A stretch of DNA of 14,528 nucleotides from SZUA-252 sp035716005 (lineage in GTDB: Bacteria; Eisenbacteria; RBG-16-71-46; SZUA-252). A program made the position numbers and the translations under genes. How positions within the stretch are numbered: the first letter of the stretch is position 1; each line of letters opens with the position of its first letter. Location of the stretch: assembly GCA_035716005.1 (NCBI GenBank), contig DASTKG010000185.1, forward strand, positions 1-14,528, in the 5' to 3' direction. Below are positions 6,418-13,984 of the stretch, piece after piece. The notes beneath the pieces were generated by a model. The model searched no databases. It was not told where the DNA came from and worked only from the letters and a program-made list of their open reading frames with translations.

Positions 6418-8112
6418 ATGACCCGCACCGAATCGGCCCCCGCCCCGCTTCGCGGGACGCCTCCCGCCGAGCCGATCCGCGCGCCCCGCGGCGCGCAGCG
6501 CTCGTGCAAGGGATGGCATCAGGAGGGGGCGCTCCGGATGCTCATGAACAATCTCGATCCCGAGGTGGCCGAGAAGCCGCAAGATCTGGTCGTCTACGGC
6601 GGCACCGGGCGAGCCGCCCGGACCTGGCCCGACTTCCACGCCATCGTGGCGTCGCTCCGCGCGCTCGAGAACGATCAGACGCTCCTCGTCCAGTCGGGAA
6701 AGCCGGTCGGCGTCGTGACGACGCATCCCGACGCCCCGCGCGTTCTCATCGCGAACTCGCTCCTCGTGCCGAAATGGGCGACCTGGGACGAATTCCGCGC
6801 GCTCGAGGCGAAGGGGCTCACGATGTACGGCCAGATGACGGCCGGATCGTGGATCTACATCGGGACGCAGGGCATTCTCCAGGGGACCTACGAGACCTTC
6901 GCCGAGGCGGCGCGCCAGCACGCCGGCGGCACGCTCGAGGGGAAATGGGTCCTCACGGCCGGTCTCGGCGGGATGGGCGGCGCGCAGCCGCTGGCCGTCT
7001 CGATGAACGGCGGCGTCTGCCTCGCCGTGGAGGTCGACCCGCATCGCGTGGAGCGCCGGCTCGAGACGCGCTACGTCGACAAGAGCACGTCGTCGCTCGA
7101 CGAGGCGCTTCGCTGGGTGGAGGAGGCGACGAAGGCCCGGCGCGCCCTCTCGATCGGGCTCGTCGGAAACGCCGCCGACGTCCTTCCCGAGCTGGTTCGC
7201 CGGGGCGCGCGCCCCGATTTCACGACCGACCAGACCTCCGCGCACGACGAGCTGAACGGCTACGTCCCCGGCGCGATGTCGTACGCCGACGCGCTCCGTC
7301 TCCGGATCGAGGACCCGAAGCGCTATGTGGCGCTCGCCTACGAATCGATGGCGCGGCACGTCGTCGCCATGCGCGCGTTCCAAGACGCCGGCTCGGTCAC
7401 GTTCGACTACGGCAACAATCTCCGCGCGCAGGCCGAGAAAGGGGGCGTCGCCGACGCGTTCAAGATCCCGGGATTCGTTCCGGAGTTCATCCGGCCCCTC
7501 TTCTGCGAAGGGAAAGGCCCGTTCCGCTGGGCGGCGCTCTCCGGAAATCCGAAGGACATCGCCGCGACCGACCGCGCGGTGCTCGAGCTCTTCCCCGACA
7601 ACGAGCCGCTCAAGCGCTGGATCCGCCTCGCCTCGGAGCGCGTCGCCTTCCAGGGGCTGCCGGCCCGGATCTGCTGGCTCGGCATGGGGGAGCGCGCGAA
7701 ATTCGGCGAGGTGCTGAACCGACTGGTGGAGCGCGGCGACGTGGAGGCTCCGATCGTCATCGGCCGCGATCATCTCGACTGCGGCTCGGTCGCCTCCCCC
7801 TATCGCGAGACCGAGGCGATGCGCGACGGAAGCGACGCCATCGCCGATTGGCCGATCCTGAACGCGCTCGTGAACGCGGTCTCGGGGGCCTCGTGGGTCT
7901 CGGTCCATCACGGGGGCGGCGTCGGGATCGGGAACTCGATTCATGCCGGCGTCGTCATGGTGGCCGACGGCACGCCGTCCGGGCTCGCCCGCATCCGGCG
8001 CGTCCTGACGAACGACCCCGCGATGGGAATCTTCCGCCACGCCGACGCGGGCTATCCCGACGCGATCGAGAACGCGAAGCGCCACGGCCTCAAGGTGCCG
8101 CGGGCGACATGA
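6418..8112 (+). CDS. hutU: Urocanate hydratase (urocanase)
   Basis: A 564-residue NAD+-dependent enzyme that adds water to urocanate, giving 4-imidazolone-5-propionate, step two of histidine degradation in the cytoplasm. The protein is recognisable along its full length: YGGTGRAARTW near residue 60-70, the NAD-binding GLGGMGG at 182-188, VGNAADVLPELV, DQTSAHDELNGY, and PARICWLGMGER, whose Cys419 lines up by position and context with the essential Cys410 of the Pseudomonas putida enzyme. HLDCGSVASPYRETEAM (Cys455) and the glycine-rich HHGGGVGIGNS follow. The usual length is about 555, so the gene is complete. Residues 1-25 are a low-complexity, Pro/Ala/Arg-rich lead that may be unstructured. 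ATG 6418 has a good ribosome site 7 bases upstream. Its TGA overlaps the hutI ATG by four bases, so the two are probably translationally coupled. Confidence 0.99.
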   Translation: MTRTESAPAPLRGTPPAEPIRAPRGAQRSCKGWHQEGALRMLMNNLDPEVAEKPQDLVVYGGTGRAARTWPDFHAIVASLRALENDQTLLVQSGKPVGVVTTHPDAPRVLIANSLLVPKWATWDEFRALEAKGLTMYGQMTAGSWIYIGTQGILQGTYETFAEAARQHAGGTLEGKWVLTAGLGGMGGAQPLAVSMNGGVCLAVEVDPHRVERRLETRYVDKSTSSLDEALRWVEEATKARRALSIGLVGNAADVLPELVRRGARPDFTTDQTSAHDELNGYVPGAMSYADALRLRIEDPKRYVALAYESMARHVVAMRAFQDAGSVTFDYGNNLRAQAEKGGVADAFKIPGFVPEFIRPLFCEGKGPFRWAALSGNPKDIAATDRAVLELFPDNEPLKRWIRLASERVAFQGLPARICWLGMGERAKFGEVLNRLVERGDVEAPIVIGRDHLDCGSVASPYRETEAMRDGSDAIADWPILNALVNAVSGASWVSVHHGGGVGIGNSIHAGVVMVADGTPSGLARIRRVLTNDPAMGIFRHADAGYPDAIENAKRHGLKVPRAT

Positions 8113-9431
8113 GCGGGTCTCCTCGTCCGGGGCCGGCCCACGCCGGAGGACGGGCCGACCTCCTCGTCGTCGGCGCCGCGCAGCTCATCACCGCACCCGG
8201 CTCGCCGGGCGACCCGCCGCTTCGAGGGCGCGCGCTCGACGAGCCGATCCTCCTCGCCGACGCCGCGGTCGCCTGCGTCGGCGGCGCGATCGCGCAGGTC
8301 GGCCGGTCGGCCGACGTGCTCGCCTCCTTTCCCGAGGCGCGAGCGCACCGGGTCCTCGACGCGAGGGGTCTCCTCCTCGCGCCGGGCTTCATCGACGCCC
8401 ACACGCACCTTCCCTTCGCGGGGACGCGCGAGATGGAGTTCGACGCCCGCGCCCGCGGCGATTCGTACGAGTCGATCGCGGCGAAAGGGGGAGGGATCGA
8501 GTCGAGCCGGCGGACGCTTCGCGCCACGAGCCAGGACGATCTCACCGAGCTGGTGGCGGCGAGGCTCGAGTCGCTCCTCGCGCAGGGCGTGACGACGGTC
8601 GAGGCGAAGAGCGGCTACGGGCTCGACTGGAGCGAGGAACGAAAGCAGCTCCGGGCCCTGCAGCGGGCCGGCGAGCGCTCGCCGGTGTCGGTCGTCCCGA
8701 CCTTCCTCGGCGCGCATGCCGTGCCGCACGAACACCGGGAGCGCCGCGAGGAGTACATCGCGCTCCTGATCGACGAGATGCTTCCGGCCGTCGAGTCGGA
8801 GAAGCTCGCGCGATTCTGCGACGTCTGGTGCGACAAGGGGATCTTCACGGTCCCCGAGTCGCGGCGGATTCTCGAGGCCGCGAAGCGCCACGGCCTCGGC
8901 GCGAAGCTCCACGCCGACGAGCTGGGGGACGCGGGCGCCGCGGGGCTCGCCGCGGAGGTGGGGGCCGTCTCGGCCGACCATCTCCTCTTCGCGTCGGACG
9001 AAGGACTGAGAGCCATGGCGGAGAAGGGGGTCGTGGCCGTCCTCCTGCCCGGCACCGCCTTCACGCTCGGTCTGCCGTACGCGCCCGCCCGACGGATGCT
9101 CGAGATGGGCGCGGCCGTGGCCGTGGCGACCGACTGGAACCCGGGAAGCACCATGTCGTCGTCGATTCCCCTGGCGATGACGATGGCCGTGACCCAGATG
9201 AAGATGACCCCGGCGGAAGCCTGGATGGCGGTGACGGCGAACGCGGCGGCGGCGGTGGGGGAAGGGGAGCGCATTGGCCGGATCCAGCCAGGCTATCGGG
9301 CCGACTTCGTCCTCTTCGACGGCGGCGACTACCGCCACGTTCCCTATCACTACGGCCACGACCACGCCCGCGTCGTGGTGGCCTGCGGCGTCGTGGCGTA
9401 CGAGGCCGGACAGTCATCGCGTTGTTTCTGA
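8109..9431 (+). CDS. hutI: Imidazolonepropionase
   Basis: A 440-residue metal-dependent amidohydrolase that opens the imidazolone ring to N-formimino-L-glutamate, step three of the pathway. The metal motif DAHTH has His98 and His100 in GFIDAHTHLPFAGTREMEF, which also contains the substrate-binding arginine region of this enzyme. AKSGYGLD, FLGAHAVP, KLHADEL (His268) and ATDWNPG (Asp342, a metal ligand) appear in the family order, ending with the YHYGHDHA segment. Length is slightly more than the usual 405-420 because of a loosely conserved N-terminal lead (residues 1-16) and a loop around 29-45 (GSPGDPPLRGRALDEP). The ATG at 8109 overlaps the hutU stop (ATGA); AAGGTG at 8092-8097 may serve as its ribosome site. 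It is followed by a 90-base gap, the longest within the hut cluster, before ftcD. Confidence 0.98.
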   Translation: MSGSPRPGPAHAGGRADLLVVGAAQLITAPGSPGDPPLRGRALDEPILLADAAVACVGGAIAQVGRSADVLASFPEARAHRVLDARGLLLAPGFIDAHTHLPFAGTREMEFDARARGDSYESIAAKGGGIESSRRTLRATSQDDLTELVAARLESLLAQGVTTVEAKSGYGLDWSEERKQLRALQRAGERSPVSVVPTFLGAHAVPHEHRERREEYIALLIDEMLPAVESEKLARFCDVWCDKGIFTVPESRRILEAAKRHGLGAKLHADELGDAGAAGLAAEVGAVSADHLLFASDEGLRAMAEKGVVAVLLPGTAFTLGLPYAPARRMLEMGAAVAVATDWNPGSTMSSSIPLAMTMAVTQMKMTPAEAWMAVTANAAAAVGEGERIGRIQPGYRADFVLFDGGDYRHVPYHYGHDHARVVVACGVVAYEAGQSSRCF

Positions 9432-9521
9432 GCGAATCCTAGTAAGTATCGAACGATATTGACGGTTGCGGACGCCGAGCGCGGCCGCGAGCCAGGTCGT
9501 CCTTGCCCAGGAGGGAGTCCC
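9432..9521 (+). promoter_or_regulatory. AT-rich leader of ftcD with palindrome
   Basis: This 90-base gap starts with a markedly AT-rich stretch (about 9437-9466), which stands out in a very GC-rich window. It contains a perfect palindrome TATCG-AA-CGATA at 9447-9458, a plausible operator half-site pair. No clean sigma-70 pair could be fitted: TTGTTT at 9422-9427 has no -10 at 16-18 bases, and TTGACG at 9459-9464 is followed only by GC-rich sequence. The gap ends with AGGAGG at 9509-9514, 7 bases before the ATG of ftcD. A promoter of a non-standard type is possible. Confidence 0.45.
9509..9514 (+). promoter_or_regulatory. Strong ribosome binding site of ftcD
   Basis: A consensus AGGAGG with a 7-base spacer to ATG 9522. 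It decides the start: the frame is open back to a TTG at 9459, but that codon lies in the AT-rich leader, has no ribosome site, and the 21 extra residues do not resemble the family, whereas MAELIECVPNFSEG is the expected N terminus. Confidence 0.8.
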
Positions 9522-11063
9522 ATGGCGGAGCTGATCGAGTGCGTCCCCAACTTCAGCGAGGGGCGAAATAAGTCTGTAGTTACGGCCATTACTGCCGAAA
9601 TTTCGCGTGATCGCTCGATCCGGTTGCTCGATCAGGAGATGAACGCGGATCACAACCGGTCGGTGGTCACCTTCGTGGGCGAACCGGAGGCCGTGCTGGA
9701 GGCGGCCATCCGGGGCGTGAAGAAGGCGGCCGAGCTGATCGATTTGCGGCAGCACCGAGGGGAGCATCCCCGGATGGGGGCCACCGACGTGCTTCCGTTC
9801 GTTCCGGTCGGATCCTCGAAGCTCGATCGATGCGTCGAATTGGCGCGGCGGGCCGGGGAGCGGATCGGAACGGAACTGGGGATCCCGGTCTACCTCTACG
9901 AGGCCGCGGCGACCCGGCCTGGCCGCCAGAATCTGGCGGACGTCCGGCGCGGCGAGTACGAGGGGATCGCGAAGGAGCTCGGGACGAATCCCGAGCGGGA
10001 TCCCGATTTCGGTCCGAAGGCGATTCACGCGGCCGCGGGAGCCATCGCGGTCGGAGCGCGGCTGCCGCTGCTCGCGTTCAACGTGAATCTCGGGACGAAG
10101 GACGTCGAGATCGCGAAGAAGATCGCGAAGGCGATCCGCTTCCAGACGGGCGGGCTCCGCTACGTGAAGGCGCTCGGGTTCGAGCTCCACGAGCGGGGCA
10201 TCGCGCAGGTCTCGATGAACCTCGTCAACACGTGGGGCACGCCGGTGCACCGCGTCTTCGCCATGATTCGCGAGGAGGCGGAGCGCTACGGCGTCCCGAT
10301 CGTGGGAAGCGAGATCGTCGGCCTGGTTTGCCAGGACGCGCTGATCGACGTGGCGGAGCACTCGCTGAGACTGGAGAGCTTCTCCCGCGAGCAGATCTTG
10401 GAGAACCGGCTGGCGAGGCATCTCGGCGCCGCCGAGCAGGCGGTGCCGGAGTTCCTGGACGAAGTGGCGTCGTCGTCGCCGACCCCGGGAGGGGGCAGCG
10501 TCGCGGCGCTGGCCGGCGCCCTGGCCGGCGCGCTCGCCACGATGGTGGCGAGGCTGACGATCGGCAAGAAGCGCTACGTCGAACACGAGGAACGGATGCG
10601 CGCCGTGGAGCGGGACGGCGAGGCGCTGAGACGGGAACTCTTCGACCTGGTCGCGGAGGACGCGAAGGCCTACGACGGCTTCGTGGCCGCGTCGAAGCTC
10701 TCGCAGAGGACGCCGGAAGAGACGGCGACGCGGGACAAGGCGCTCGTCGACGCCGCGCGGAACGCGGCGGCGGTGCCGCTTCGGACGGCGGAGGCGTGCG
10801 TCCGCGCGCTGGAGCTGGCGGCGGCCGTGGCGGAGGTGGGAAACGTGAATGCCGTGAGCGACGCCGGCGTGGCCGGGTGGCTCGCGCGGGGCGGCGCCGA
10901 GGGCGCCGCGCTGAACGTGTCGATCAATCTCCCCTCCGTGCCGGAGGGAGAGCGCGGAGCCCTCGAGGCTCGCGCTCGAAGGGCGACGGAACGGGCGGCG
11001 ACGCTGCACGAGGCGATCATGGATCGGGTGCGGACGCGGATGGGAGTCGCGGCCGGCGCGTAG
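9522..11063 (+). CDS. ftcD: Bifunctional glutamate formimidoyltransferase / formimidoyl-THF cyclodeaminase
   Basis: A 513-residue two-enzyme fusion acting on the product of HutI. Residues 1 to about 300 are glutamate formimidoyltransferase, moving the formimino group from N-formimino-glutamate to tetrahydrofolate and freeing glutamate: ECVPNFSEGRN (6-16), DHNRSV (43-48) and EHPRMGATDVLPFVP, where His82 matches the catalytic histidine of mammalian FTCD by number and context; FNVNLGTKD marks the second subdomain. Residues from about 303 onwards are the helical cyclodeaminase (FLDEVASSSPTPGGGSVAALAGALAGALATMV), which turns formimidoyl-THF into 5,10-methenyl-THF and ammonia. The order and length parallel the animal enzyme (about 540 residues), which forms an octamer. 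It completes histidine to glutamate without HutF/HutG. Codons 15-30 are unusually rich in A/T-ending codons. It lies 90 bases after hutI and 28 before the TPR gene. Confidence 0.97.
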   Translation: MAELIECVPNFSEGRNKSVVTAITAEISRDRSIRLLDQEMNADHNRSVVTFVGEPEAVLEAAIRGVKKAAELIDLRQHRGEHPRMGATDVLPFVPVGSSKLDRCVELARRAGERIGTELGIPVYLYEAAATRPGRQNLADVRRGEYEGIAKELGTNPERDPDFGPKAIHAAAGAIAVGARLPLLAFNVNLGTKDVEIAKKIAKAIRFQTGGLRYVKALGFELHERGIAQVSMNLVNTWGTPVHRVFAMIREEAERYGVPIVGSEIVGLVCQDALIDVAEHSLRLESFSREQILENRLARHLGAAEQAVPEFLDEVASSSPTPGGGSVAALAGALAGALATMVARLTIGKKRYVEHEERMRAVERDGEALRRELFDLVAEDAKAYDGFVAASKLSQRTPEETATRDKALVDAARNAAAVPLRTAEACVRALELAAAVAEVGNVNAVSDAGVAGWLARGGAEGAALNVSINLPSVPEGERGALEARARRATERAATLHEAIMDRVRTRMGVAAGA

Positions 11064-11091
11064 GGGACTTCGAAGGAGCGAACGAGGCAGC

Positions 11092-13074
11092 GTGGACCGC
11101 AATCTCGCGATCAAGAAGAAGGCCCAGCAGCTGATCCAGAAGGGGCAAGTCGACGCCGCCTTGGCGGAGTTCGACAAGCTCTTCGCGGGCGGCGACAAGG
11201 ACCCCTACGACTTCATCCTGGTGGCGGACCTCCTGGCGAAGCGGGGTTCGATGCAGGAGGCGGTCCGCCGTTACCGTCAGGCCGTCGACGAGTACTCGAA
11301 CGCCGAGCTCTTCAAGAACGCCATCGCCGTCTGCAAGAAGATCCTCCGGATCTCGAAGGAGGATCTCCAGATTCATCGTTCGCTCGGAGACCTCTACGCG
11401 AAGGAGGGGCTCTACGGCGACGCCCAGATCCACTACCTCGAATACGCCGAGGGGTCGATCCGCCGCCAGGAGCACGACTCGGCGCTCGACGCGCTCGACC
11501 TCGTCCTCTCGCTCTCTCCCGACAGCGAGGAGCTGTCCGAGAAGTACATCGAGATCGCCATGCGCGCCGATCAGCCGGAGCGCGGCGGGAAGGAGCTGAT
11601 TCGCCGCGCCGATCGCGCCGAGCAGGCCGGACGACGCAGCGCCGCGCAGGAGCTTCGCGAGCGCGCCTCGACGCTCGCCCCCTCGATCGGCGCGCAGTCG
11701 GACGCGGACGACGCGACCGCCGCGGCCGACGAGAGCGCTCCGAGCGGGGCATCCGACGATCGCCCCTTCCTGGTCGAGCATGGCTCGGGAATGGAGACGG
11801 AGGCGCGCGCGCCGCTTCCCGATCCGCCGAGTCGAAACGGATTCGAATCGTCGGCCCAATCGATCGCGCCCGGCGGATCGGGAACGATCGAGCCGGGCGT
11901 GGTCTCGCTCGACGCCTCGCCCGTGGAATCGCACGCTCCCGCGGGCCCGAGCGAGGCGCTGGAGCCGGGCGTCGTCTCCCTCTCCCGGGAGCCGGAGGTC
12001 GCGCCGCCCGAGCCGGAAGGGCCCGCGGAGCCGGAGGCGCCTGCCGAGTCCGCCGCGCCCGCCTGGTCGGCCGACATCGCGCCCGCGAAGTCGATCTCCA
12101 TCGAATCGGCGGCGCCGACCGCGCCGCTTCCCGCGGCGGAGCCGGCGGCGCCGACGCACGAGGAGCTGGCCGCCTCCTACCTGAGCGGCGGCAAGGAAGA
12201 TCTCGCCGTCGAGGAATTCTGGAAGGCGGCGGAGCTGGCCTTCTTCCGCGGCGATCTGCCGCGCGCGCGCACCCTTCTCGGGTCGCTGCTTCAAATCGCG
12301 CCGCAGCACGAGGCGGCCCTCCGCCGGCAGGTCGACATCACGGCGCAAGCCGAGGACCGCCCCGCGGAGGCGCATGCCCGGTTCGACCTCGCCGAGCTCT
12401 ATCTCGGCCAGGAGGAGTGGGCGCTCGCGCGGGCCGAATATCTCCGCGTCCTCGAAATCGACGGAATGAACGATCGCGCCCGCATGCGGGTGCAGCGGCT
12501 CGACGCGCTCCTCCACGCGCCGCCGTCGCCGGGGGCCGGCGTCGACTTCGACGCCATCGACGTGCCGAAGCCGGCGGCCTCCGTTCGCGTGCGCGACGAG
12601 ACCAGCGCGGCGGGGGACAGCCTCATCGATCTCGAGGAGATCATCGACGAGTTCAAGCAGGGCGTTCAGAACTCCATCTCGGGCGAAGACCACGAGAGCC
12701 ACTACGATCTCGGCATGGCCTACATGGAGATGGGCCTCTACGACGAGGCGATCTCGGAGTTCCAGATCGCCCAGAAAGGCGCCCCGATCGAGCTCAAGTC
12801 CTTGGAAATGGTCGCGCTATGCTATCTGGAGAAGAGCGAGCCCGGCGAGGCCGTCCGGGAGCTTTCCCGCGCGCTGGAGCTGCCCGGACATGGACCGGAC
12901 GAAACGATCAGTATCCGGTACAATCTGGGGATGGCCCACGAACGTCTCGGAAACCTGGACCGCGCGCTTCAGCACTACGAAGAAGTTCACGTCCTCAACG
13001 TGGACTTCCTGAAGGTCTCGACCAAGGTCCGAGAGCTGAAGCAGCGTCTGTCCGGCTCGCGGGACCTTGGATGA
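11092..13074 (+). CDS. Two-block TPR protein with long acidic/proline-rich linker
   Basis: A 660-residue protein without signal peptide or membrane segment. Residues 1 to about 195 are helical TPR-like repeats (for example ADLLAKRGSMQEAVRRYRQAVDEY, RSLGDLYAKEGLYGDAQIHYLEYA). Residues about 196-352 are a linker dominated by Pro, Ala, Glu and Ser, surely disordered, carrying EPGVVSL twice (267-273 and 291-297). Residues about 353-656 are more TPRs, including LIDLEEIIDEFKQGV and HYDLGMAYMEMGLYDEAISEFQIAQ, a C-terminal arrangement I know from TPR proteins of delta-type and related bacteria. It would act as a protein-binding scaffold; the partner is unknown and no enzymatic motif is seen. GTG 11092 is the start, with AAGGAG 13 bases upstream or GAGG at 11084-11087 closer by. 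It is 28 bases after ftcD and overlaps the PHP gene by ATGA, so transcription may be shared. Confidence 0.88.
   Translation: MDRNLAIKKKAQQLIQKGQVDAALAEFDKLFAGGDKDPYDFILVADLLAKRGSMQEAVRRYRQAVDEYSNAELFKNAIAVCKKILRISKEDLQIHRSLGDLYAKEGLYGDAQIHYLEYAEGSIRRQEHDSALDALDLVLSLSPDSEELSEKYIEIAMRADQPERGGKELIRRADRAEQAGRRSAAQELRERASTLAPSIGAQSDADDATAAADESAPSGASDDRPFLVEHGSGMETEARAPLPDPPSRNGFESSAQSIAPGGSGTIEPGVVSLDASPVESHAPAGPSEALEPGVVSLSREPEVAPPEPEGPAEPEAPAESAAPAWSADIAPAKSISIESAAPTAPLPAAEPAAPTHEELAASYLSGGKEDLAVEEFWKAAELAFFRGDLPRARTLLGSLLQIAPQHEAALRRQVDITAQAEDRPAEAHARFDLAELYLGQEEWALARAEYLRVLEIDGMNDRARMRVQRLDALLHAPPSPGAGVDFDAIDVPKPAASVRVRDETSAAGDSLIDLEEIIDEFKQGVQNSISGEDHESHYDLGMAYMEMGLYDEAISEFQIAQKGAPIELKSLEMVALCYLEKSEPGEAVRELSRALELPGHGPDETISIRYNLGMAHERLGNLDRALQHYEEVHVLNVDFLKVSTKVRELKQRLSGSRDLG
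11890..11982 (+). repeat. EPGVVSL motif repeated twice in the TPR protein linker
   Basis: The heptapeptide EPGVVSL is encoded at 11890-11910 and at 11962-11982, 24 residues apart, within a sequence otherwise without conserved pattern. The DNA copies differ at third positions (GTG versus GTC, TCG versus TCC, with CTC shared), so the protein motif is kept while the codons vary. That suggests selection on the peptide, for example as a docking motif. Confidence 0.7.
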
Positions 13075-13919
13075 GCGCCAGCCGACTCGATCTCCACCTC
13101 CACTCCACGGCCTCCGACGGCGCCGACACCCCCGTCGAAGTCGCGGCCCACGCGGCGCGCGAAGGCGTGGAGATCATCGCCCTCACCGATCACGACGCCG
13201 TCGACGGCATTCCGCCCCTCCGGGAGCGGGCGGAGGCCGCCGGCATCCGGGTCATCACCGGCGCGGAGCTCTCGATCAACGAGCAGGGGATCGACGTGCA
13301 CGTCCTGGCCTACGGGTTCGATCCGGAGGAGCCGGGATTCCAGGCGGCGCTCGCGCGCTGGCGCGAAGGGCGCCACGAGCGGGCCCGGAAGATCCTGGCG
13401 CGCCTCAAGGGAGTCGGGATCCGCATCTCCATCGAGGACGTCGAGGCGATCGCCGACGGCGGCGCCATCGGGCGGCCGCATGTCGCCGAGGCCCTCATGC
13501 GCGAGGGATTCGTCGAGACGCTGAACGAGGCGTTCCAGCGATTCCTGGGGCATCACGCGCCGGCCTACGTCCCCAAGATGAAGGTGACCATGGAGGAGGC
13601 GACCACGATCGTGCGCGACGCGGGCGGCGTGACCGCTCTGGCGCACCCGGGAACGCTGAACCGCGATCATCTCATCGCGGGCTGGACGACGCGCGGCCTC
13701 GACGGCATCGAGGTCTGGCATACGAAGCACGACGCCTCCTCCGTGAAGCGCTACTCGGCGATCGCGTCGCAGTACGGGCTCCTGCGCACGGGCGGCTCCG
13801 ACTGCCACGGCGAGCGGACTCCGGGGGTGAAGATCGGCTCGGTGCCCGTTCCCGACTCGATCCTGGCGCCTCTCGAAGAGGCGATCCGCTCCCGGCGCCC
13901 GATCCGCGCCCGGCCCTAG
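13071..13919 (+). CDS. PHP-domain metallophosphoesterase (RNase AM/TrpH-type)
   Basis: A 282-residue protein of the polymerase and histidinol phosphatase (PHP) superfamily. The metal-site motifs are all present: DLHLHSTASDG (His9, His11, Asp16), LTDHD (Asp40, His41), GAELS (Glu at about 64), RPHVA, ALAHPG and the C-terminal GGSDCHGE. The layout and length match E. coli YciV/TrpH, now RNase AM, a 5'-3' exonuclease that trims rRNA 5' ends and also hydrolyses 3',5'-nucleotide bisphosphates. This assignment rests on family resemblance; a histidinol phosphatase role is less likely given the YciV-like insert (GRPHVAEALMREGFV...AFQRFLG) and no his biosynthesis genes nearby. The start ATG overlaps the TPR gene stop by four bases and has only a weak ribosome site, which suggests coupled translation. 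No signal peptide; likely cytoplasmic. The stop is TAG at 13917-13919. Confidence 0.9.
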   Translation: MSASRLDLHLHSTASDGADTPVEVAAHAAREGVEIIALTDHDAVDGIPPLRERAEAAGIRVITGAELSINEQGIDVHVLAYGFDPEEPGFQAALARWREGRHERARKILARLKGVGIRISIEDVEAIADGGAIGRPHVAEALMREGFVETLNEAFQRFLGHHAPAYVPKMKVTMEEATTIVRDAGGVTALAHPGTLNRDHLIAGWTTRGLDGIEVWHTKHDASSVKRYSAIASQYGLLRTGGSDCHGERTPGVKIGSVPVPDSILAPLEEAIRSRRPIRARP

Positions 13920-13934
13920 CGCCCCCTTTTCGTC

Positions 13935-13952
13935 TGGCGCGACCCGGCGCCA
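13935..13952 (+). promoter_or_regulatory. Palindrome TGGCGC-N6-GCGCCA upstream of the membrane protein gene
   Basis: Perfect 6-base arms flank the 6-base centre GACCCG. It lies just after the PHP gene and sits where a -35 region would be for the -10-like box at 13958-13963. There is no T-run on either side that would make a standard intrinsic terminator (the CTTTTC run is upstream of it on the + strand), so an operator is as likely as a terminator remnant. Confidence 0.4.
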
Positions 13953-13953
13953 T

Positions 13954-13963
13954 CTGCTACCGT
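13954..13963 (+). promoter_or_regulatory. Possible extended -10 promoter element
   Basis: CTGCTACCGT contains TG, one base, then TACCGT, an extended -10 pattern with TA and final T kept. The start of transcription would be near 13970, giving a leader of only about 15 bases to ATG 13985 with no Shine-Dalgarno sequence. No matching -35 hexamer is seen (TGGCGC at 13935-13940, 17 bases upstream, is poor). Confidence 0.3.
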
Positions 13964-13984
13964 CCGCCTTCGTTCCGCCCCCCC

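Noticed and set aside
6360..8108. + strand frame running through hutU in another phase into hutI
   Set aside because: The part before 8109 is an Arg/Pro/Ala-rich out-of-phase reading of hutU; only the hutI part is real, starting at ATG 8109.
9459..9464. TTGACG as a -35 box, or its TTG as the ftcD start
   Set aside because: Sixteen to eighteen bases downstream there is only GC-rich sequence and no -10, and the TTG lacks a ribosome site while ATG 9522 has a consensus one.
9414..11198. Minus-strand open frame of 594 residues opposite ftcD
   Set aside because: Covers three features on the other strand and shows no family motif; the + strand FTCD is certain.
11017..12702. Minus-strand open frame of 561 residues opposite the TPR gene
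   Set aside because: Arg/Leu/Gly-rich shadow without motif; the + strand TPR pattern is clear.
13922..13952. Intrinsic terminator after the PHP gene
   Set aside because: The T-run precedes rather than follows the hairpin on the + strand and the minus strand has no T-run after it.
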